This document shows positions 7,973 to 15,698 of a stretch of DNA of 64,000 bases, one piece after another. This DNA is from an uncultured Eubacteriales bacterium (GTDB lineage Bacteria > Bacillota > Clostridia > Oscillospirales > Acutalibacteraceae). Both the position numbers and the translations under genes were made by a program. Positions within the stretch are counted from its first letter, which is position 1. Every line of letters begins with the position of its first letter. The notes under the pieces are model-generated. The model was not told where the DNA came from. It did no database searches and worked only from the letters and a program-made list of their open reading frames with translations. The DNA is taken from assembly GCA_934630515.1 (NCBI GenBank), contig CAKTVV010000001.1, positions 62,001 to 126,000 on the forward strand. The letters run 5' to 3'.

Positions 7973-8851
7973 TCAGCGGGCGGAGCGCAGCAGACGCTCC
8001 AGCTCCTCCCGAGAGAACCGGTACACCGTATCGCAGAACCGGCAGGTGACCTCTGTCTGTCCCTGCTCGTCGGGCAGCTCCCGCAGTGCTTTTTCACCCA
8101 TAGACAGCAGCGCCCGTTCCACTCGCTGGCGGGAGCAGGTGCAGCGGTATACCGGCTCGCCGGTGTCCAGCACATCAAACTCCATGCCCTCCAGCGCCCG
8201 GCCAAGGATCTGCTCCGGGGTCAAGCCCCGCTCCAGCATGGTGGTGACCGGCTCCAGCCGACTGACGTTGCTCTCGATGCGGTCGATGACCTCCTCCGGG
8301 CAATGGGGCAGCAGCTGCAGCAGCAGTCCGCCCGCCGCCTTCACCGACAGGTCGGTATCCACCAGCACCCCCAGCGCACACACGGTGGGGGTCTGCTCGC
8401 TGACGGCATAATACCGGGTAATATCCTCGGCGATCTCCCCGGACACCAGCGGAATGCACCCGGAATAGGGCTCGCCGTTCCCCTCGTCCCGGATCACGGT
8501 GAGCTGTCCGTCCGTACCCACGGCACCGGACACATCCAGCTTGCCGTTGGGCTTCAGCGGGATCTCCACCACCGGGTTTTGGGCATAGCCCCGCACATTG
8601 CCGTGGCTGTCCGCCACCGCTAAGACCGTCCCCGCCGGACCGCCGCCGCTGAGCTTCACCGTCACCGACTCGTCGGCGCCCTTGAGCATCTGCCCCATCA
8701 TGGAGGCGGCGGTCAGCAGCCGTCCCAGCGCCGCCGTCACCACCGCCGAGGTCTGATGGATGCGCTCCGCCTCCGACACAATATCCTTTGAATCCAAAAA
8801 CATCGCCATCACCGTGCCGTCACGGGTCAGGCAGCGTATCAATTTTCCCAT
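7973..8851 (-). CDS. hslO: Hsp33 redox-regulated holdase chaperone
   Basis: A 292-residue cytoplasmic chaperone that becomes active on oxidation. The four zinc-binding cysteines are in the C-terminal switch: C237-X-C239 (CTC) and C270-X2-C273 (CRFC), with the expected spacing. The N-terminal domain shows typical family sequence (TVKLSGGGPAGTVLAVAD). The ATG start follows GGAGAG. It starts 3 bases after the methyltransferase stop, so the two genes are translationally coupled. Confidence 0.96.
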   Translation of the reverse strand: MGKLIRCLTRDGTVMAMFLDSKDIVSEAERIHQTSAVVTAALGRLLTAASMMGQMLKGADESVTVKLSGGGPAGTVLAVADSHGNVRGYAQNPVVEIPLKPNGKLDVSGAVGTDGQLTVIRDEGNGEPYSGCIPLVSGEIAEDITRYYAVSEQTPTVCALGVLVDTDLSVKAAGGLLLQLLPHCPEEVIDRIESNVSRLEPVTTMLERGLTPEQILGRALEGMEFDVLDTGEPVYRCTCSRQRVERALLSMGEKALRELPDEQGQTEVTCRFCDTVYRFSREELERLLRSAR

Positions 8852-8854
8852 AGC

Positions 8855-9622
8855 TTACTCTCCGTTTTTCTGATCGATCGCCCGATTACGGGCGACCAGC
8901 ACCCAGCGGTCGGCATCGGCTGCCGGAGGCTGCAGACTGCGCTCGCCGTAAACCCCCAGCAGGTCGAAGCCGGTCTCCGCCAGCAGCCGTTTCCACGTGG
9001 CGAGGGAATACGCCCGCTCCCGCACCTCGTCGGTATAGCGGCGGTACAGCCCGTCCTCCTCCAGAAAGAAATCCAGCTGCATGGCAACCTCGTGCCGGGC
9101 TTTTTCATAGGTATTGCGCCATACACACAAAAACTCCTCTGTCTCGAAGACAAAGGAATTGTCGCCCAGCGTCACAGCGTGTTTATGGGGGGTATTCACA
9201 TCGAACAGCAGCAGACCCGCCGGAGCGATAAACAGCCCCAGCCGTCGGAAGATCTCCCGCAGCTCATCGGTGCGCACAATATGGCTGAGACTGTCCAGCA
9301 TACACACGGCGCTGTCCACCGTACCGTACAGATCCAGCTGCCGCATATCCTGACACAGAAACAGGATGTCCGCTCCGCTGTCGGCGGCTTTCTCCCGGGC
9401 GATCGCCAGCATATCCGCCGATCCGTCCACTGCCACCACATCGGCGCCCCGGGCAGCCAGCTCCAGCGACAGGCTGCCGGAGCCGCACGCCAGATCCAGC
9501 ATTTGCCCGCTGCTGCCGCCGTGGCGGCGGATCAGCGCCAGTGCATAGTCCGCCCAGGCGGCGTAGTCCACATCCTCGGTCAGCGCATCGTAAAATGCCG
9601 CAAAATCCCGATATTCGTTCAT
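8855..9622 (-). CDS. Class I SAM-dependent methyltransferase
   Basis: A 255-residue Rossmann-fold enzyme. Motif I is MLDLACGSGSLS (41-52), the acidic end of strand 2 is VVAVDGSADML, and the post-motif segment is CMLDSLSHI. It resembles Bacillus YqeM-type methyltransferases, whose substrate is uncertain. The start ATG shares the four bases ATGA (9619-9622) with the yerC stop codon, and hslO starts 3 bases after its own stop. The tight packing implies one transcript from the promoter at 9959-9987. Confidence 0.92.
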   Translation of the reverse strand: MNEYRDFAAFYDALTEDVDYAAWADYALALIRRHGGSSGQMLDLACGSGSLSLELAARGADVVAVDGSADMLAIAREKAADSGADILFLCQDMRQLDLYGTVDSAVCMLDSLSHIVRTDELREIFRRLGLFIAPAGLLLFDVNTPHKHAVTLGDNSFVFETEEFLCVWRNTYEKARHEVAMQLDFFLEEDGLYRRYTDEVRERAYSLATWKRLLAETGFDLLGVYGERSLQPPAADADRWVLVARNRAIDQKNGE

Positions 9623-9912
9623 TTCGACTCGTTCATCCGGCCAAATACCATCGCATAGGCGTCGCAGCCGTATTCCAGCGACCGGTTCACCCGGCTGATG
9701 GTGGCGGTAGAGGCGCCGGTCTGCTCCACGATCTTGCTGTACACCTGCTTTTCGCTGAGCATTTTCGCCACCACGATCCGCTGTGCCATGGCCTTAATCT
9801 CCGTCACGGTACACAGATCCTCAAAAAACTTATAGCACTCGTCCATATCCTGCAGGGACAGGATCGCCCGGAACAGAAAATCCGCCTCGTCGCTTTTAAT
9901 TTTGGAATTCAA
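9619..9912 (-). CDS. yerC: YerC/TrpR-like DNA-binding protein
   Basis: A 97-residue all-helical protein of the TrpR superfamily, YerC/YecD type. The central region EIKAMAQRIVVAKMLSEKQV and the helix-turn-helix segment IVEQTGASTATISRVNRSLE (about 62-81) are characteristic. Regulatory target is unknown. It begins with TTG at 9912, eight bases after GGAGG; no ATG fits. A consensus promoter lies about 50 bases upstream, making it the first gene of the purB operon, where it may act on its own transcription (inference). Confidence 0.93.
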   Translation of the reverse strand: MNSKIKSDEADFLFRAILSLQDMDECYKFFEDLCTVTEIKAMAQRIVVAKMLSEKQVYSKIVEQTGASTATISRVNRSLEYGCDAYAMVFGRMNESK

Positions 9913-9958
9913 TCCGATAACCTCCGTTTCCGATCTCTTGTATTTTCACGCTGCCTTT

Positions 9959-9987
9959 ATTATAGTCCATTTCTTTCGCATTGTAAA
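9959..9987 (-). promoter_or_regulatory. Strong sigma-A promoter of the yerC-purB operon
   Basis: TTTACA (9982-9987) and a perfect TATAAT (9959-9964) are separated by 17 bases on the minus strand, 47 bases upstream of the yerC start codon. Confidence 0.9.
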
Positions 9988-10323
9988 GCGTGAAATTGTA
10001 AATAAACCGAAAACAAACGCTCCGGCAGCCGCTGCACCGGTACGCCCGGCTGTGGCGGCGGAGCTTCGCCCCACCCGGGCACGCCGGCGAGCGGAACGAA
10101 AGCCGCAAAAGCGGCGGACGCTTATACAAGAGGCCCGCCGCCTGCCACACCGGCTCCGAATACATTTACAGAAGCGCTTTTTCCGTTTCCGCAGCGCCGC
10201 AGCCGACGAGAGCCGATCCGATCCCGCCGTCTGCTCCGGGATCCCCCCGCCGGCGGCGATCCAAACCCGCCGGGATCGGGATACGCCCCCCCGTGCGCTG
10301 CCCAGTGTGAGCCGCAGCCGGTA
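9988..10323. other. Gene-free GC-rich spacer
   Basis: No convincing gene is seen here: open frames on both strands lack ribosome sites and have Arg/Pro/Ala-rich shadow composition. At about 10214-10283, CCGATCCCG and CGGGATCGG form the ends of a long GC-rich fold, which could end transcription of the TetR gene on the minus strand. Confidence 0.4.
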
Positions 10324-10926
10324 TTATTCGTTGCTTCCGCCGTTCAGATACTGTGCATGATATTTATCCGCAAACAGAGCGACTCCCTGCTTCAGGATCT
10401 CCATCTGGGAGCGCAGATAGTACTCGTCCTCGAACATAGCGTAGTGTACGCAGGCACGGACGAATATGAAGATCAGCGGCGTGATGGTCGTATAGGGAAT
10501 GCCGATCTTCGGCTCCAGCTGCTTGGCGTATGCCGTATAACGCTCATTCACGCCCTCGAAGAACCGCTTGCCGTGCTCGATATACTTTGGCAGTGTATAG
10601 ACCTGATACATCAGACGGTATTTTTTGCCGTGCTTTTTCGCCGTCCAGTACGGTACCTCCTCGATAAACCGCATCACGTCCTTCGGATCGGTGGGAGCCT
10701 TTTTCATAAAATCGTCCTCCACCTTCGCCATACAGTAGGCGGTAGACTCAAGGATCAGCTCGTCCAGACTTTTGAAATAACAGTACAGATTGCCTGTTGT
10801 GCAGCCGCATGCCTCCGCCAGCGCCTTGATGCCCGTGCCGGTCAGCCCGTTTTCCGCATAGCAATCAAAGCATTTTTCCATCATCTCCCGCTTGCGCTCG
10901 TTGTGCTGCTGCTCCGTCGTTTTCAT
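10324..10926 (-). CDS. TetR/AcrR family transcriptional regulator
   Basis: A 200-residue repressor-type protein. The N-terminal TetR helix-turn-helix is residues about 12-58, including GLTGTGIKALAEACGCTTGN and the conserved LYCYFKSLDELI. The C-terminal ligand domain is not assignable. The ATG follows AAGGAGG with normal spacing. Its own promoter overlaps an 8-base palindrome that could be an operator, suggesting self-repression. No efflux pump or obvious target is adjacent. Confidence 0.93.
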   Translation of the reverse strand: MKTTEQQHNERKREMMEKCFDCYAENGLTGTGIKALAEACGCTTGNLYCYFKSLDELILESTAYCMAKVEDDFMKKAPTDPKDVMRFIEEVPYWTAKKHGKKYRLMYQVYTLPKYIEHGKRFFEGVNERYTAYAKQLEPKIGIPYTTITPLIFIFVRACVHYAMFEDEYYLRSQMEILKQGVALFADKYHAQYLNGGSNE

Positions 10927-10958
10927 ATACGTCCTCCTTAGGCAATGGTTTGTTCACT

Positions 10959-10994
10959 TAACGTTAGTATACCGCACACCTGCAGAAAAATCAA
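10959..10994 (-). promoter_or_regulatory. TetR gene promoter with palindromic operator candidate
   Basis: On the minus strand TTGATT (10989-10994), a 17-base spacer and TATACT (10966-10971) form a sigma-A promoter. The palindrome TAACGTTA (10959-10966) sits at the downstream edge of the -10 element, where a bound repressor would block initiation. Auto-control by the TetR protein is inferred. Confidence 0.65.
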
Positions 10995-11018
10995 TGACTT
11001 TCCCTATAACCATAAACG

Positions 11019-11047
11019 GTGCAGCCGTCGGACAGGACGGCTGCACC
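11019..11047 (-). terminator. Hairpin downstream of the EAL gene
   Basis: GGTGCAGCCGTC pairs with GACGGCTGCACC around a six-base loop. On the minus strand it is followed by GTTTATGG, a weak T-run. It lies between the EAL-domain gene and the TetR promoter. Confidence 0.6.
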
Positions 11048-11165
11048 CGTTCTTCTGCCGCCGGTGGGTTTACAGCGCTCCTGTGCGAGCGCTCTCCGCT
11101 GCGGCGGCTGATTGGATTTGTATGGCGATTCAAGCCCCTATAGCCTGAAAAATACAGTCTGCCGA

Positions 11166-12233
11166 TCAGAGCTTTCCGGCGATCAGCGCCTCGCTCTCGG
11201 GCAAAGACAGCACAGGCGAATAATAAAAGCCCTGCATCATATCGCAGCCCATCGACTGCAGCGTTTTCTGCTGCGCCTCGGTCTCGATCCCCTCGCAGAT
11301 CGTCAGAGCGCCTGTGTTATGCACCAACGCCAGAATATCCCGCAGCATTTTCCGGCGCCGGGGCGAGAAGCACTGCGCCGTAAAGCTGCGTTCGATCTTC
11401 ACCACGTCAATGTCGTTATCGTACAGATCAGCGAGAGAGGAGAACCCGGTCCCCATATCGTCCAGTGCGATCCGGAACCCATTTTCCCGGCAGCGGCGTA
11501 TATTCTCGGAGGTCTGCTGCGGGTTGTTCGTCAGCGTATCCTCCGTGATCTCCAGGATCAGACGGCGATGGTCGAAGCGAAAATTAGCGGCGATCGCCAG
11601 TATCCGATCCGCAAAATCCGGCGCCGACACGGAGATCCGGGTGAAATTACAGCTGAGGAACAGCCGGTCAAACGGCGCTGCATTCCACCGCTCCAGCAAT
11701 CGGCACACCTGCGCAAAGATATGAAAATCATGGGAAACGATATCCCCGCTCTCCTTCAAAAGCCCGATATATTCACCGGGCTGCAGCAGTCCGTATTCCG
11801 GGTTCTGCCAGCGAGACAGCACCTCTGCCCCGCAAAACACCGACCGGCGGCAGTCCAGAATAAACTGCAGATGGAGCTTAAATTCTCCGTTTTCCAGCGC
11901 CTTGTGCAGCGAGGCTTGGAGCTTTTGCTTTCTTTGCGCTGCAGCGTTCTCCGGGCGGTCGCTTTCATCCGGCTGCGCCGTTTCCGCCGCCAGTCGAACG
12001 CAATAGGCGTCCCCCTCCGCCTGCACGGTCACCAGCGACGCCTCCGGTGAAGCGTCATCGATGGACAGACGCCACTGTTCCCCTCTCGGCTCCGCCGAAA
12101 CGCACACGAAGCGCCGACCGGTCTCGGCAGCCGTCTGTTCCAGCCGCCGGGTCAGCGCCTCCCATTCGTCTATGCTGATGAGCAGCTTCTTTTCTTCACC
12201 CAAAGTCTGTTTCAAGATCATCACCACCGACAA
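11166..12233 (-). CDS. EAL-domain cyclic di-GMP phosphodiesterase
   Basis: A 355-residue soluble protein. A poorly conserved N-terminal region of about 100 residues precedes an EAL domain with the expected catalytic residues visible: GAEVLSRW (EVL in place of EAL), the Asn of CNFT, LEITE, the DD of ALDDMGTGFSS, VVKIERSF, CEGIETEAQ and MMQGFYYSP. It therefore probably hydrolyses c-di-GMP; no GGDEF domain is present. The start may be TTG 12233 or ATG 12221; neither has a strong ribosome site. A -10-like TATAAT occurs on the minus strand at 12326-12331. Confidence 0.9.
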   Translation of the reverse strand: MSVVMILKQTLGEEKKLLISIDEWEALTRRLEQTAAETGRRFVCVSAEPRGEQWRLSIDDASPEASLVTVQAEGDAYCVRLAAETAQPDESDRPENAAAQRKQKLQASLHKALENGEFKLHLQFILDCRRSVFCGAEVLSRWQNPEYGLLQPGEYIGLLKESGDIVSHDFHIFAQVCRLLERWNAAPFDRLFLSCNFTRISVSAPDFADRILAIAANFRFDHRRLILEITEDTLTNNPQQTSENIRRCRENGFRIALDDMGTGFSSLADLYDNDIDVVKIERSFTAQCFSPRRRKMLRDILALVHNTGALTICEGIETEAQQKTLQSMGCDMMQGFYYSPVLSLPESEALIAGKL

Positions 12234-12570
12234 ACCGACGTCACCGTAAGCAGGTGCCCTCCAACCGGCGTTCCAAAGAAGCCCAACCGGACATTTGCGC
12301 CGTCGGGGGTCTGATATACGCTTTCATTATATGCTCTTAATTGCATTTATCGATCTTTTTTGTCAGTACCGAACGTTTTCAGCGGACGGCACCGTTTATT
12401 TTCGGTGCCGCTGTAGACAGCCCGCCACCGTTTTCGGAAGCGCCAGCCGTGACCCGGTACCCGCAGCACCGACACAAAGGGCGGTATTTTGCAGCAAAAT
12501 ATATACAGATTGTTGATTCCGCAAAATATACTACTATGCGGATCGTTTCGACAGGCAGTCGCCCCGTCCG
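12234..12570. other. Intergenic spacer with terminator and possible promoter
   Basis: No gene is supported. On the minus strand a hairpin at 12387-12410 (CGGCACCG / CGGTGCCG, eight-base loop) could end the flavodiiron-DUF3267 transcript, and TATAAT at 12326-12331, lacking a good -35 element, could serve the EAL gene. Confidence 0.5.
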
Positions 12571-13206
12571 TCAACCATCGACATGCTGCGTTCCGCCTGT
12601 TGTCGATTCCGCACCCTTTATATAAAAGGTTTGTTTCGGACCGGTATCCTGCATCAGCGTGTCCGGGCGGCGAAACCGGAACCAGTACAGCCCGGCATCG
12701 TACAGATCTCCCACACAGCCGCCCAGATGGATCGCCAGCAGCACAACGCAGCCGAACCGATCCCACGCCTGTGCGCACAAACACGCCGGCAGCAAAAACA
12801 CCGGGATAAACACGGCGAAGGGCGTCAGCAAAGCGATCAGCGCCGTGCGCCGATACACATAAATATCCGGCACCCCGCAAAACGCCACCGTTGCCGTCAT
12901 CCCAAAGGTCAGGCGGCGGCGGGTAAGGAGCTTATACGCCGCCCCATGGAGCAGCTCGTGCAGCACCAGATACAGCAGCATCCCGCCGATCAACAGCAGG
13001 CTGTGCCACAGATTGTAGTGCGCCGCAAGCTCCGTGGGGCGGATCCCCCACCAGCCGATCGCCGCCACCAATGCCATGACCGCCAGCGCCGCCGCATTCA
13101 GCCGGAGCCCCACCCGCTTATCGGCGGCATCCAGCGTATATACCGGGACATATCCCTCCGGCAGAACCGTCTCAAACCGCTTTTTTCTGCCGCCGGCGCT
13201 CCTCAT
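12571..13206 (-). CDS. DUF3267 putative metalloprotease-like membrane protein
   Basis: A 211-residue membrane protein with about four hydrophobic segments. HELLH at 83-87, within LYLVLHELLHGAAYKLL, is a zincin-type HEXXH sequence placed inside the membrane region, as in DUF3267 proteins that resemble site-2 and M50 proteases. No substrate is known. ATG 13206 overlaps the flavodiiron stop by four bases (ATGA) and has AGGAG five bases upstream, so the longer open frame to 13305 is rejected. The two genes are translationally coupled. Confidence 0.87.
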   Translation of the reverse strand: MRSAGGRKKRFETVLPEGYVPVYTLDAADKRVGLRLNAAALAVMALVAAIGWWGIRPTELAAHYNLWHSLLLIGGMLLYLVLHELLHGAAYKLLTRRRLTFGMTATVAFCGVPDIYVYRRTALIALLTPFAVFIPVFLLPACLCAQAWDRFGCVVLLAIHLGGCVGDLYDAGLYWFRFRRPDTLMQDTGPKQTFYIKGAESTTGGTQHVDG

Positions 13207-14351
13207 TGCAGCTCCTGCGCCAGCGCCCGGATCGCCTCTTCGGCGGCGCCGTCCGGCGCCGACAGGATCCGCACCGTGGATGCGGTGAACGTCAGCTCCT
13301 TGCACCCCTCCAGCATGGTGCGCATCACCTTGGCGGCCATGGGCGCCCAGGAGCCGTTCTCCATCAGCGCCACCCGGCGGTTGCGATAATTCCGCTCGGT
13401 CAGGTGCAGCAGGAAATTTTTCATGGGCGGGAACACGTCTCCGTTATAGGTGACCGACGCCAGCACCAGCGTATCGTAGCAGAACGCCTTGGCGGTAGCC
13501 TCCGCCAGATCGCACCGTGCCAGATCGAACACCTCCACCGGCGTCCCCTGCTCCCGCAGCCGGTCTGCCAGCTGCAGCGCCGCCTGCCGGGTGTGCCCGT
13601 ACACGGAGGCATAGGCGACCACGACCCCCTTCTTTTCCGGTCGGTACGCCGACCAGGTGTCGTACAGACCCAAACAAGTCCCCAGCTCCTCCGTCAGCAC
13701 CGGCCCGTGAAGCGGGCAGATGGCGGCGATGTCCAGTGCCGCTGCCTTTTTCAGCAGCGCCTGCACCTGCACCCCGTATTTGCCCACGATGCCGATATAA
13801 TACCGCCGTGCCTCGTCCAGCCACGGCTCCTCCCGATCCAGCGCCCCAAACTTGCCGAAGGCGTCGGCGGAGAACAGCAACTTTTCGCTGTCCTCATAGC
13901 TGACCATCACCTCCGGCCAGTGTACCATAGGCGCCGTCACGAAATGCAGCGTATGACTGCCCAGCGGCAGGGTATCCCCCTCTGTCACCACCCGGCGGCT
14001 GTCCGCATAGGCCTGTCCGAAAAACTGCCCCATCATGCCGAACGCCTTAGCGGTCGCCACCACCGTCGCCGCCGGATACTGCTCCTTAAAGCGCTGCACC
14101 CCGGCGGAATGATCCGGCTCCATATGCTGCACCACCAGATAGTCCGGCTGACGCCCGTCCAGCGCCGCCCGCAGGTTGTCCAGCCATTCCTCCACAAAAT
14201 GCGCATCCACCGTGTCCATCACGGCGATCCTCTCGTCCAGAATGACGTAGGAATTGTATGCCATTCCGTTGGGCACCGGATATTGCCCCTCAAACAGATC
14301 CACCTGATGGTCGTTGACCCCTATATACCGCACGGCATTGGAAATATCCAT
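13203..14351 (-). CDS. FprA-type flavodiiron protein
   Basis: A 382-residue soluble two-domain protein. The N-terminal metallo-beta-lactamase domain carries diiron ligands in QHMEPDHSAG (H76, E78, D80, H81), further ligands near VHWPEVM and SADAFG, and CPLHGPV. The C-terminal flavodoxin domain starts at about 245 with VVVAYASVYGHTRQAA, the FMN phosphate loop. Family members reduce O2 to water or NO to N2O and protect anaerobes. No rubredoxin domain is fused or adjacent. The ATG has AAAGGAG upstream, and a near-consensus promoter lies 35 bases before it. Confidence 0.95.
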   Translation of the reverse strand: MDISNAVRYIGVNDHQVDLFEGQYPVPNGMAYNSYVILDERIAVMDTVDAHFVEEWLDNLRAALDGRQPDYLVVQHMEPDHSAGVQRFKEQYPAATVVATAKAFGMMGQFFGQAYADSRRVVTEGDTLPLGSHTLHFVTAPMVHWPEVMVSYEDSEKLLFSADAFGKFGALDREEPWLDEARRYYIGIVGKYGVQVQALLKKAAALDIAAICPLHGPVLTEELGTCLGLYDTWSAYRPEKKGVVVAYASVYGHTRQAALQLADRLREQGTPVEVFDLARCDLAEATAKAFCYDTLVLASVTYNGDVFPPMKNFLLHLTERNYRNRRVALMENGSWAPMAAKVMRTMLEGCKELTFTASTVRILSAPDGAAEEAIRALAQELQ

Positions 14352-14386
14352 ATATCTGACTCCTTTTGCTGGTTTTTCTAACCCCT

Positions 14387-14415
14387 ACTATAGCCATTTT
14401 CGCCCCGGCTGTCAA
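14387..14415 (-). promoter_or_regulatory. Sigma-A promoter of the flavodiiron operon
   Basis: Perfect TTGACA (14410-14415), 17-base spacer, TATAGT (14387-14392) on the minus strand. The -35 element is only three bases from the T-run of the upstream terminator. Confidence 0.88.
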
Positions 14416-14418
14416 TAG

Positions 14419-14455
14419 AAAAAGCAGGGAATCTGCCCGTAAGCCGTTTCCCTGC
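14419..14455 (-). terminator. Terminator of the GH2-ROK operon
   Basis: On the minus strand GCAGGGAA pairs with TTCCCTGC around a long loop, followed directly by TTTTT (14419-14423). It separates the ROK kinase transcript from the flavodiiron promoter. The 299 bases between this and the kinase stop hold no supported gene. Confidence 0.75.
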
Positions 14456-14754
14456 CATCGTTTCATTGCCGCAAAAAAGGTTCCCCCCGCACACTGCACA
14501 GCGCATACCGGCGGGCAGACGGGGCTCAACACCGTCGAATTGCCGCCGGGGGGGACGTGGAGTACTGCCTGCGCCGCAGCGCCCGGCTGCCCACCACGGT
14601 GCTGTCCGTCCGATCACCGGCAGCTCCCGGATGCCGGGCGATACAGGCGGCGTTAAACAACATGGCGGGGATCACCGGCAGCACATCTCCGTCCGCCTGC
14701 AGACGTACACCCGCCGGGCGCACCGCCGGATGCCGGATAATCCATGGATCCGGT

Positions 14755-15687
14755 CTATCCTTGCGCTGCCTTCTCCGCACATTCCATCGCCACGCTCAGC
14801 GCCGCCAGATCGCCGATGGCGTCCCCCAGCTGCGCCGGGCAGATCTGCACCGCCGCCAGTGTCTGGGGCAGACATTCTTCCTGCAGCACCCGTTCCATTG
14901 CCGGGCGCAGCAGCGCCTCCGCCCGCTGAAAAATACTGCCGATGACCACCCGCTCCGGATTCAGGCAGTCGATGAGCAGCGCCAGTGCCTGTCCCAGCCG
15001 TTCCCCGCAGCGGGTATACACCGCCCGGGCGGTGGGGTCGCCTGCCGCAGCGGCAAGGGCCACCGATTTGGCGCTCACCGGCTCCTCCGCCCACGGGACA
15101 ACAGCTCCCCGTTCCCGGGCATCCGCCGCCATCTGCCGTGCCAGCTGCGCCAGTCCGCCGCCGCTGACAAAGCCCTCGAACGACCCGGCTTTATGATAGC
15201 CCACCGGTCCGGCTGAAGCCAGCCGCCAGTGCCCCACCTCGCCGGCATTGCCGTTGGCGCCGACATAGAGCCGTCCGTCCAGTATCAGCCCGGCGCCCAT
15301 GCCGGTGCCGAAGGTCAAAAAGACCATGCTGCGGCAGCCCTGTCCGGCGCCGAACCGCCATTCCGCCAAGGCACAAGCATTGGCATCGTTGCGCAGCGCC
15401 GCCGGAGCGCCCAACCGCTGCCGTGCCAGCGCCACGATCGGAACCGCATCCCAACCGGGCAGATTGGGCGGGGACAGGATCACCCCCTGCGCCTCATCCA
15501 GCGGACCGCCGCAGGAAATTCCGATTGCCGCCGCAGAGCCCCAAGCCTTTGCCGCCGCAAACAGCCGCTCCAAGGTCTCCTCCGGCGCACCGGTGGGGAT
15601 CTCCACCCGCCGGGTCACCCGTCCGGTGCCGTCTCCCTGCAGGATGGCACACTTCGTGCCGCCGATGTCCAGCCCCAACAGCTGCAT
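14755..15687 (-). CDS. ROK-family sugar kinase
   Basis: A 310-residue cytoplasmic kinase. The N-terminal ATP-binding LGLDIGGTKCAI (about 4-15), ALRNDANACALAEW and FLTFGTGMGAGLI identify ROK glucokinase-type enzymes; the sugar is probably glucose or mannose given the neighbour, but is not proven. After GNAGEVGH the usual CXCGXXGC zinc-binding cysteines are absent, replaced by GYHKAGSFEGFVSGGG. ATG 15687 is chosen because GAGGAGGG precedes it; the GTG at 15702 lies within the beta-mannosidase stop region. The 11-base gap shows tight coupling to the GH2 gene. Confidence 0.92.
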   Translation of the reverse strand: MQLLGLDIGGTKCAILQGDGTGRVTRRVEIPTGAPEETLERLFAAAKAWGSAAAIGISCGGPLDEAQGVILSPPNLPGWDAVPIVALARQRLGAPAALRNDANACALAEWRFGAGQGCRSMVFLTFGTGMGAGLILDGRLYVGANGNAGEVGHWRLASAGPVGYHKAGSFEGFVSGGGLAQLARQMAADARERGAVVPWAEEPVSAKSVALAAAAGDPTARAVYTRCGERLGQALALLIDCLNPERVVIGSIFQRAEALLRPAMERVLQEECLPQTLAAVQICPAQLGDAIGDLAALSVAMECAEKAAQG

Positions 15688-15698
15688 AGGCACCCTCC

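Noticed and set aside
9896..10165. An 89-residue minus-strand frame upstream of yerC
   Set aside because: It contains the yerC promoter and ribosome site; composition is non-coding.
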